A stretch of 64,000 nt of DNA, taken from positions 310,001-374,000 of the forward strand of contig NZ_PVZV01000005.1 of NCBI RefSeq assembly GCF_002995495.1. The letters are read 5' to 3'. Origin of the DNA: Actinocorallia populi. GTDB taxonomy: Bacteria > Actinomycetota > Actinomycetes > Streptosporangiales > Streptosporangiaceae. Under the pieces are notes generated by a model. That model worked only from the letters and a program-made list of their open reading frames with translations, ran no database searches and was not told the origin of the DNA. Of the stretch, positions 58,302 through 64,000 are shown piece by piece. The stretch's first letter is position 1. Every line of letters begins with the position of its first letter. The translations under genes were made by a program, and so were the position numbers.

Positions 58302-58547
58302 TTGTCGACCTCTTCCGCAGCTGGCTGGTCCCGGCAATCAAGGGCGTCAGGCTATCCGAGCCCGCCGTTGCGGAGCCTGTGCGGAACCTGATGAATTCCC
58401 CGCCCCCCGCGCTCATTTTCCGCACGTTCTCCGGAAGCGATGGATTCAAGGGCGAACAAGTGTCTTTTAAATGTGCGTCCGCTGACAATGCAAGCCCGCC
58501 GGGCATTCCTAGGATCGCTTCACCCACCCGAAATAAGGAGTACCACC

Positions 58548-59105
58548 ATGGCAAGGCGATGGATTCTCGCCGCCCTGCTGGCCGTCGCGGCCGGCGGAGC
58601 GGCGGCCGGTTGCTCGTCCGGCGAGGAGAAGGCGGCCGCGGACGAGACCCCGCTGCTCGGCCCCGAGGCCGCATGGGCGACCAAGGTCTGCACGACGGTG
58701 GCCGGGCAGGGCCTCCAGCTGAAGATGCCCGCCCTGGACACCAGCCAGGGCGCCCAGGCCAAGCAGGGCATCGTCGACTTCCTCACCCAGGTGTCCGGCC
58801 AGATGCAGAAGATGGACGAGGGACTGCGCGCCGCCGGGCCGCCCCCGGTCGACGGCGGCCGGGAGAAGACCGACAAGGCGCTCACCCGGCTGGACGGCGC
58901 CCGCAAGGCCGTCGACAAGGCCGCCACCACCCTGCGCAGGGCGAAGGTCACCGACGAGAAGTCGCTGCAGACCGCGCTCGGCTCGGTCGCCAGGGTGATG
59001 GTCAAGTACGGCGAGTACCAGGGCCCGCTGCAGGACCTCAAGGCCGCCGATCCCAAGCTGAACATCGCCTTCCTGGCCGCGCCCTCCTGCCGGGGCCTGG
59101 GCTGA
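58548..59105 (+). CDS. Lipoprotein leading the mce operon
   Basis: A 185-residue lipoprotein: signal with lipobox ending AAAGC (WILAALLAVAAGGAAAGCSS), then a helical domain (LLGPEAAWATKVCTTVAGQG; GIVDFLTQVSGQMQKMDEGLRAAGPPPV; TALGSVARVMVKYGEYQGPLQDLK). The layout resembles small Mce-associated lipoproteins, though I cannot assign a family. ATG 58548 has AAGGAG at 58535-58540; TAGGAT at 58510-58515 may be the -10. It is only 3 nt before yrbEA, so it is the first gene of the mce transcript and may assist substrate capture. Confidence 0.75.
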   Translation: MARRWILAALLAVAAGGAAAGCSSGEEKAAADETPLLGPEAAWATKVCTTVAGQGLQLKMPALDTSQGAQAKQGIVDFLTQVSGQMQKMDEGLRAAGPPPVDGGREKTDKALTRLDGARKAVDKAATTLRRAKVTDEKSLQTALGSVARVMVKYGEYQGPLQDLKAADPKLNIAFLAAPSCRGLG

Positions 59106-59108
59106 CCC

Positions 59109-59894
59109 GTGGCCACCCCCTTGACCGGTGTCCCGGCGGCCGCGCTGCGCCAGACGGGACGGCTGTTCGCGCTCGGTGCGACGGTGCTCGCGCTGACGTT
59201 CAGACGGCCGTTCCAGCTCCGCGAGCTGGTGGAGCAGTTCTGGTTCATCGCCGGGGTGACGATCGTGCCGACCGCGCTGGTCACCGTCCCGTTCGGCGCG
59301 ATCATCTCGCTCCAGGTCGGCTCGCTCACCCAGCAGCTCGGCGCACAGTCCTTCACCGGCGGCGCCAGCGTGCTGGCGATCATCCAGCAGGCGAGCCCGC
59401 TGATCGTGGCGCTGCTGATCTCGGGGGTGGCCGGCTCGGCCATCTGCGCCGACCTCGGCTCCCGCAAGATCCGGGAGGAGATCGACGCGATGGAGGTGCT
59501 CGGGGTCTCCCCGGTGCACCGCCTGGTGGTGCCGCGCGTGTGGGCGTGCGTCCTGGTCGCCGTGCTGCTCAACGGCCTGGTGTCCGTCGTCGGCGTCGCG
59601 GGCGGCTATGTCTTCAACGTCCTGATGCAGAACGGCACACCCGGCGCGTACCTGTCGAGCTTCTCGGCCCTGGCGCAGCCGGCCGACCTGTACGTCAGCG
59701 AGTTCAAGGCGCTGCTGTTCGGCTTCATCGCCGGCGTCGTCGCCGCCTACCGGGGGCTGAACCCCGCCAGCGGCCCCAAGGGCGTGGGCGACGCGGTCAA
59801 CCAGGCGGTCGTCATCACCTTCCTGCTGCTCTTCTTCGTCAACGCCGTGATCACCGCGATCCACCTGCAGATCGTCCCCCCGAAGGGAGGCTGA
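59109..59894 (+). CDS. yrbEA: YrbEA: MlaE-family permease subunit of the Mce importer
   Basis: A 261-residue membrane protein of the MlaE/YrbE family: FWFIAGVTIVPTALVTVPFGAIISLQVGSLTQQLGAQSFTG, GVAGSAICADLGSRKIREEIDAMEVLGVSPVHRLVVPRVWA (the conserved E-E-I-D-A-M/L coupling helix) and a final GDAVNQAVVITFLLLFFVNAVIT. With YrbEB it forms the inner-membrane channel of a Mce lipid importer driven by an MlaF/Mkl-type ATPase, which is not in this window. GTG 59109 start, 3 nt after the lipoprotein gene. Confidence 0.95.
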   Translation: MATPLTGVPAAALRQTGRLFALGATVLALTFRRPFQLRELVEQFWFIAGVTIVPTALVTVPFGAIISLQVGSLTQQLGAQSFTGGASVLAIIQQASPLIVALLISGVAGSAICADLGSRKIREEIDAMEVLGVSPVHRLVVPRVWACVLVAVLLNGLVSVVGVAGGYVFNVLMQNGTPGAYLSSFSALAQPADLYVSEFKALLFGFIAGVVAAYRGLNPASGPKGVGDAVNQAVVITFLLLFFVNAVITAIHLQIVPPKGG

Positions 59895-59898
59895 GCCG

Positions 59899-60735
59899 AT
59901 GTCCGTGTTCGCCGGGCTCGCCAGGCGCGTCCGCAACCCCCTGTCCTACCTGGACGCGCCAGGGGACCAGCTGCTCTTCTACGCCCGCGCGCTGCTGTGG
60001 ACGCCCAGGGCCGTGCGCCGCTACCTCAAGGAGATCCAGCGGCTGCTGGCCGAGGTCGCCTTCGGCAGCGGCGGCCTGGGCGTGGTCGGCGGCACCGTCG
60101 GCATCATGATCTCGATCACCCTGTTCACCGGGATCGTGGTCGGCCTGCAGGGCTACGCCGCGCTCCAGCAGATCGGCACCGCGGCGTTCACCGGCTTCAC
60201 CTCCGCCTACTTCAACACCCGCGAGATCGCCCCGCTCGTCGCGGGCCTGGCGCTCAGCGCGACGGTCGGCGCGGGGTTCACCGCCCAGCTCGGCGCGATG
60301 CGCATCAACGAGGAGGTGGACGCGCTGGAGGTCATGGGCATCCCCGGCATGCCCTACCTCGTCACCACCCGGATCGTCGCGGGCGCGGTCGCGATCATCC
60401 CGCTGTACGGCATCGGCCTGCTCAGCTCGTATCTGGCGTCGAGACAGGTCACGGTCTGGTTCAACGGCCAGTCGGCCGGAACCTACGACCACTACTTCAC
60501 GCTGTTCCTGGCCCCCGTGGACGTGCTGCTGTCGTTCCTCAAGGCCTTGGTCTTCAGCGTGCTGGTGATCCTCTCGCACTGCTACCACGGATTCCGCGCG
60601 TCCGGCGGCCCGGCCGGGGTGGGCGCCGCCGTCGGACGCGCGGTCAGAACGTCGATCGTGCTCATCAGCATCACCGACTTCTTCCTCAGCCTCGCCCTGT
60701 GGGGCACCACGACCACCGTGAAGGTTGCGGGATGA
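59899..60735 (+). CDS. yrbEB: YrbEB: MlaE-family permease subunit of the Mce importer
   Basis: A 278-residue partner of YrbEA. Conserved parts are MISITLFTGIVVGLQGYAALQQIGTAAFTGF, ATVGAGFTAQLGAMRINEEVDALEVMGIPGMPYLVTTRIVAG (coupling helix) and GGPAGVGAAVGRAVRTSIVLISITDFFLSLALWG. The N-terminus is a longer cytoplasmic segment than in YrbEA, as usual for the B subunit. ATG 59899 follows GGGAGG. The stop overlaps the mceA start by 4 bp (ATGA). Confidence 0.95.
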   Translation: MSVFAGLARRVRNPLSYLDAPGDQLLFYARALLWTPRAVRRYLKEIQRLLAEVAFGSGGLGVVGGTVGIMISITLFTGIVVGLQGYAALQQIGTAAFTGFTSAYFNTREIAPLVAGLALSATVGAGFTAQLGAMRINEEVDALEVMGIPGMPYLVTTRIVAGAVAIIPLYGIGLLSSYLASRQVTVWFNGQSAGTYDHYFTLFLAPVDVLLSFLKALVFSVLVILSHCYHGFRASGGPAGVGAAVGRAVRTSIVLISITDFFLSLALWGTTTTVKVAG

Positions 60736-61937
60736 ACAAGCAGAGATGGGCGGGAGTGGTGTTTCTGCTGATCCCGGCCCTGCTGGTGTGGCTGTCGATC
60801 GCGGTGTACGACAAGCGGTTCACCCGCGTCAGCATGGTGACGCTGGAGACGGGGACGGCGGGCAGCGAGATGCATCCGTACGCGGATGTGAAGCTGCGCG
60901 GTGTCCGCGTCGGGGAGGTCCGTGAGATCGACGCGGATGGCTCGGGGGCGCGGCTCGCGCTGGCCTTGGAGCCGGACAAGCTCCGGCTGCTGCCCGCGAA
61001 CGTGCTGGCGCAGTTGTTGCCGACGACGCTTTTCGGCACCCGTTACGTGGCGCTGATCCCGCCGGAGCAGCCCAGCGCGGAGCGGTTGAGGCCGGGCGGG
61101 ACGATCGGCCAGGACCGTTCGCAGAATGCTGTGGAGCTTCAGCAGGTGCTCGACAACCTGCTGCCTCTGTTGCAGGCCGTCCAGCCCGCGAAGCTCTCGG
61201 CCACCCTCACCGCGATCGCCCAGGCGCTGGACGGCCGCGGGCAGCGGCTCGGCAGGACGCTGGTCGAGCTGGACGCCTACCTCAAGAAGCTCAACCCCTC
61301 CCTGCCCGCCCTCAACCGGGGCATCCGCGAACTGGTCGAGCTCACCGGCCACTACGGCGAGGCCGTCCCCGACCTGATCACCGCTCTGTCCGACCTGACC
61401 GTCACCAGCCGGACCCTCGCCGCCCAGAAGGCGAACCTCGCGTTGCTGTACGACACCGTCACATCGGCCTCGCAGGACTTCACGGACTTCCTGAAGGACA
61501 ACTCCGAGACGTTCATCCGACTGTCGGCGCGCAGCAAACCCACCCTGAGGCTGTTCGCGAAGTACTCGCCGGAGTTCCCCTGCACGCTGCGGACGCTCAC
61601 CGAGTTCATCCCGAAGATGAACGAGGTGCTCGGCAAGGACACCGGACGTCCGGGAGTCCGCGTCAGGGTCCGCACCGTCCCCGACCCCGGCGCCTACCAG
61701 CCCGGCAAGGACAAGCCCGCCTACACCGCCAAGAGCGGCCCGGCCTGCTACCCCGTCCCCTACACCACCGCGAAGGTGGCGCGCGGCGGTCTCGGCCCGG
61801 CCAACTCCCCCCAGGAGAACTCCCTGCTGAACGAGCTGATCGCCCCCGAGCTCGGCGAGCCCGCCCAGGTCCTGCCCGACTGGAGCAGCGTCCTGATCGG
61901 CCCGCTCTACCGGGGAGCGGAGGTGACGGTCGGATGA
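60732..61937 (+). CDS. mceA: MceA: Mce-family lipid-binding protein
   Basis: A 401-residue MCE protein: one N-terminal membrane helix (WAGVVFLLIPALLVWLSIAV), the MCE domain (about 38-120: DVKLRGVRVGEVREIDADGSGARLALALEP, FGTRYVALIPP), then a long helical region (LQQVLDNLLPLLQAVQPAKLSATLTAIAQALDG) that forms the periplasmic tunnel, and a Pro-rich tail. It forms a heterohexamer with MceB-F to conduct lipids across the envelope. Start overlaps YrbEB (ATGA); its end overlaps mceB in the same way. Confidence 0.93.
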   Translation: MNKQRWAGVVFLLIPALLVWLSIAVYDKRFTRVSMVTLETGTAGSEMHPYADVKLRGVRVGEVREIDADGSGARLALALEPDKLRLLPANVLAQLLPTTLFGTRYVALIPPEQPSAERLRPGGTIGQDRSQNAVELQQVLDNLLPLLQAVQPAKLSATLTAIAQALDGRGQRLGRTLVELDAYLKKLNPSLPALNRGIRELVELTGHYGEAVPDLITALSDLTVTSRTLAAQKANLALLYDTVTSASQDFTDFLKDNSETFIRLSARSKPTLRLFAKYSPEFPCTLRTLTEFIPKMNEVLGKDTGRPGVRVRVRTVPDPGAYQPGKDKPAYTAKSGPACYPVPYTTAKVARGGLGPANSPQENSLLNELIAPELGEPAQVLPDWSSVLIGPLYRGAEVTVG

Positions 61938-62974
61938 GACGCAAGGGACTGGCCGCGCCGCTGGTCAAGTCGGTGCTGTTCATCGTGACGACGGTGCTGG
62001 CCACCGCTCTGCTGGGGGTGACGATCGCGCAGAGCGGCGGCGGTGACGCCGTCTCCTACCGGGCCAGGTTCACCGACGCCTCCGGCCTGCGGGCGGGGGA
62101 CAGCGTCCGGATCGCCGGTGTGCAGGTCGGCCGGATCGAGCGGTTGCGGATCGTCGACCGCAGGCTCGCCGAGGCCGTCTTCACCGTCGAGAAGGGCCGC
62201 GCGCTGCCGGCCACCGCCACCGCCGGGGTGAAGTGGCTGAACCTCGTCGGCCAGCGCTACCTGGAACTCGGCCAGGGCACCGGGCTCGGGGGAGTGCTGC
62301 CACCCGGCGGGCTCATCCCGCCGGACCGCACGCTCCCCGCCGTGGACCTGACCGAGCTGTTCAACGGTTTCCAGCCGCTGTTCCAGGCCCTGTCCCCGCA
62401 AGACGTCAACAAGCTCGCCGACTCCCTCATCCAGGTGCTCCAGGGCCAGGGCGGGACGCTGGAGACGCTGCTGACCACGGTCGGCTCACTGACCACCACG
62501 ATCGCCGCCAAAGACCAGGTGATCGGCCAGGTCATCACCAACCTGAACACCGTGCTGGAGACCGTCAACTCCCGGGGCGACCGGTTCGGCGGCCTCATCT
62601 CGACGTTGCGCGCGCTGGTGTCGGGGCTGGCCGCGGACCGCGAGCCCATCGGTGAGGCGGTCACGGCGCTCGGCGACCTCACCGAGACCACCACGTCCCT
62701 GCTGGAGGACGGACGGGAGCCCCTACGCGCCGACATAGCCGAGCTGGGACGGCTGTCGAAGAACCTCCAACAGGACGCGCCGACCGTCGAGCGGTTCCTG
62801 AAGCGGCTGCCGACCAAGCTCGAGACGATCGCGCGGCTCGGCTCCTACGGCTCCTGGCTGAACTTCTACGTCTGCGAGGCCACCGTGACCGGCGTGTCCT
62901 ACAAGCAGTACCCGGGGGAGACTCCGCCCCCGCTCACTCCGGTGGCCGGGGACGCGGCGAGGTGCGGCTCATGA
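61934..62974 (+). CDS. mceB: MceB: Mce-family lipid-binding protein
   Basis: A 346-residue MCE protein with an N-terminal helix (LVKSVLFIVTTVLATALLGVTIA), an MCE domain (YRARFTDASGLRAGDSVRIAGVQVGRIERLRIVDRRLAEAVFTV; GQRYLELGQG) and the long helical region (LADSLIQVLQGQGGTLETLLTTVGSL). The end contains a WLNFYVCEATV motif common in Mce proteins. Part of the heterohexamer. It overlaps both neighbours by ATGA, giving strict translational coupling. Confidence 0.93.
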   Translation: MRRKGLAAPLVKSVLFIVTTVLATALLGVTIAQSGGGDAVSYRARFTDASGLRAGDSVRIAGVQVGRIERLRIVDRRLAEAVFTVEKGRALPATATAGVKWLNLVGQRYLELGQGTGLGGVLPPGGLIPPDRTLPAVDLTELFNGFQPLFQALSPQDVNKLADSLIQVLQGQGGTLETLLTTVGSLTTTIAAKDQVIGQVITNLNTVLETVNSRGDRFGGLISTLRALVSGLAADREPIGEAVTALGDLTETTTSLLEDGREPLRADIAELGRLSKNLQQDAPTVERFLKRLPTKLETIARLGSYGSWLNFYVCEATVTGVSYKQYPGETPPPLTPVAGDAARCGS

Positions 62975-63987
62975 TCCGCCGCCGCAAGCGCGTCGCCGAC
63001 CGCGATCCGATCGCCGTCGCCATCGTCGGCCTGCTGCTGATGAGCCTTGTCGGCGGCCTGGCCTACTCCGCGGAGGACCTCCCGGTCGTCGGAGGCGGCA
63101 CCACCTACAGCGCGGACTTCACCGAGGCAGCCGGGCTCCGCTCCGGCGGTGAGGTGCGGATCGCCGGCATGAAGGTCGGCAAGGTCACGCGGGTGGCGCT
63201 GGACGGGGCCAAGGTGCGCGTCGACTTCCGCGTCGAGGACGTGTGGATCGGTGATGCCAGCACCGTCGCCATCGCCATCAAGACCGTCCTGGGCGACAAG
63301 TACCTGGCGGTCGACCCCCTGGGGACCGGCGCCCAGAAGCCCGAGGAACGCATCCCGGCGAGCCGGACGACCTCTCCTTACGACGTGGTGACCGCCTTCC
63401 AGGACCTTTCAGGGACGATCGACCAGATCGACACCGAGAAACTGGCACAGAGCCTCGACACCCTGGCTGAGACGTTCTCCGGCACCGCTCCCGGCGTCCG
63501 CAAGACCCTGTCGGGCATGTCGGCCCTGTCGAAGACCATCGCCACACGGGACGACGCACTGGCGACCCTGTTCCAGAACACCAAGAAGGTCAGCGGGCAA
63601 CTCGCCGACCGCACGTCTGACTTCGAAGCGCTGCTCCGCGACGGCAATCTCCTGCTCGGCGAGCTCAAACGCCGCCGCCAGGCCATCCACGGCCTCCTTG
63701 TGGGCACCCGCACCATGTCCGAGCAGCTCTCAGGCTTCGTCGACGACAACCAGAAGAAGCTCAAACCCACCCTGCAAGCGCTGGGCGAGGTCGCCGACGT
63801 GCTCCAGCGCAACCAGGACAACCTCGACCGGGCGCTGAAACTGACCGCCCCCTACACCCGCCTGCTGGGCAATGCCCTGGGCAACGGGCGCTGGATGGAC
63901 GGCTACCTCTGCGGTCTCGTGCCCAACGCCTACCAGGCCGACCCCCCGGCGGCGGGCTGCCTCCCGCCCAAGCAGGAAGGGCAGTGA
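62971..63987 (+). CDS. mceC: MceC: Mce-family lipid-binding protein
   Basis: A 338-residue MCE protein: N-terminal helix (IAVAIVGLLLMSLVGGLAYS), MCE domain (TYSADFTEAAGLRSGGEVRIAGMKVGKVTRVALDGAKVRVDFRV; GDKYLAVDPLG), helical region (GTIDQIDTEKLAQSLDTLAETFSGTAPGVRKTLSGM) and the ending WMDGYLCGLVPN typical of MceC. Third hexamer subunit. ATG 62971 overlaps the mceB stop (ATGA); an in-frame start at 62962 is less likely. Confidence 0.93.
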   Translation: MIRRRKRVADRDPIAVAIVGLLLMSLVGGLAYSAEDLPVVGGGTTYSADFTEAAGLRSGGEVRIAGMKVGKVTRVALDGAKVRVDFRVEDVWIGDASTVAIAIKTVLGDKYLAVDPLGTGAQKPEERIPASRTTSPYDVVTAFQDLSGTIDQIDTEKLAQSLDTLAETFSGTAPGVRKTLSGMSALSKTIATRDDALATLFQNTKKVSGQLADRTSDFEALLRDGNLLLGELKRRRQAIHGLLVGTRTMSEQLSGFVDDNQKKLKPTLQALGEVADVLQRNQDNLDRALKLTAPYTRLLGNALGNGRWMDGYLCGLVPNAYQADPPAAGCLPPKQEGQ

Positions 63988-63988
63988 G

Positions 63989-64000
63989 ATGCTCCGGAAA
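63989..64000 (+). CDS. mceD: Start of the next mce gene (MceD expected; truncated by window end)
   Basis: ATG 63989 begins one base after the mceC stop and encodes MLRK before the window ends. The identity rests only on the invariant gene order of mce operons; AAGGAAGGG upstream (63970s) is a suitable ribosome site. Confidence 0.5.

Noticed and set aside
1-64000. tRNA, rRNA, riboswitch or replication origin
   Set aside because: I saw no cloverleaf-like segments, no rRNA-like conserved stretches, no known riboswitch core and no DnaA-box cluster; a covariance-model scan would be decisive.

Overview
The window is about 73% GC by eye, densely packed, with GTG/TTG starts, 1-25 bp gene overlaps and many promoters whose TAnnnT -10 box lies 6-7 nt before the start codon (leaderless mRNAs). 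Gene content (mce/YrbE operon, DUF6221, DUF6801, PF04672 methyltransferase, MAB_1171c-type membrane protein, CU044_5270 protein, Uma2, actinobacterial PMT) points to a filamentous actinomycete, most likely Streptosporangiales such as Actinomadura or a relative. This is an inference from gene families; no rRNA or tRNA was seen.

Layout. 0-6 kb: a partial CopD-like membrane protein, a DUF6221 protein, a CocE hydrolase plus FAD monooxygenase operon divergent from a MarR regulator across a palindromic operator, then an SDR-TetR pair behind two tandem palindromes. 6-12.4 kb: two paralogous divergent TetR / 14-TM MFS modules. In the first, the MFS protein continues in frame through a Pro/Ala linker into an ECF-type sigma factor and is translationally coupled to a CU044_5270-type membrane protein. 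12.5-23 kb: a small DUF3040-like protein, an APC permease, a MaoC hydratase, an acyl-CoA ligase, and a MAB_1171c / PF04672 methyltransferase / ImmA-IrrE / XRE neighbourhood split by two back-to-back insertion elements (one with a TnpB-related protein, one decayed IS701-like). 23-31 kb: TetR-MFS-sphingosine-phosphate-lyase-like operon, an orphan cytochrome b facing a cytochrome oxidase subunit I, and an acyl-lipid desaturase.

31-36.4 kb holds what I consider one of the two best candidates for an undescribed system: an overlapping operon of a P450 lacking the I-helix threonine, a cyclooxygenase-like haem dioxygenase and a large lipase-like hydrolase, divergent from the desaturase. Together they resemble a split bacterial version of eukaryotic dioxygenase-P450 oxylipin synthases. 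36.5-47.6 kb: a small protein, Uma2, an aldo/keto reductase, a run of five palindromes, a Ser/Thr kinase fused to the zinc-finger and C-terminal half of DnaJ, a TetR plus heterodimeric ABC exporter operon, an acyl-CoA synthetase, an EF-hand protein and a small membrane protein whose start codon lies in a hairpin.

47.7-57 kb is a cell-envelope region: a protein O-mannosyltransferase, a secreted Pro/Ser-rich FnIII-like protein, a JmjC/cupin oxygenase and four secreted DUF6801 proteins, two with long Thr-Pro repeats and mirrored promoter elements. 57-64 kb: a secreted lipase, then a lipoprotein-led mce operon (YrbEA, YrbEB, MceA, MceB, MceC, start of MceD) cut by the window end. The lipase and mce genes suggest extracellular lipid hydrolysis and import. 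Coordinates of starts were chosen from Shine-Dalgarno spacing, overlap with the upstream stop, or leaderless promoter geometry, as stated in each entry.
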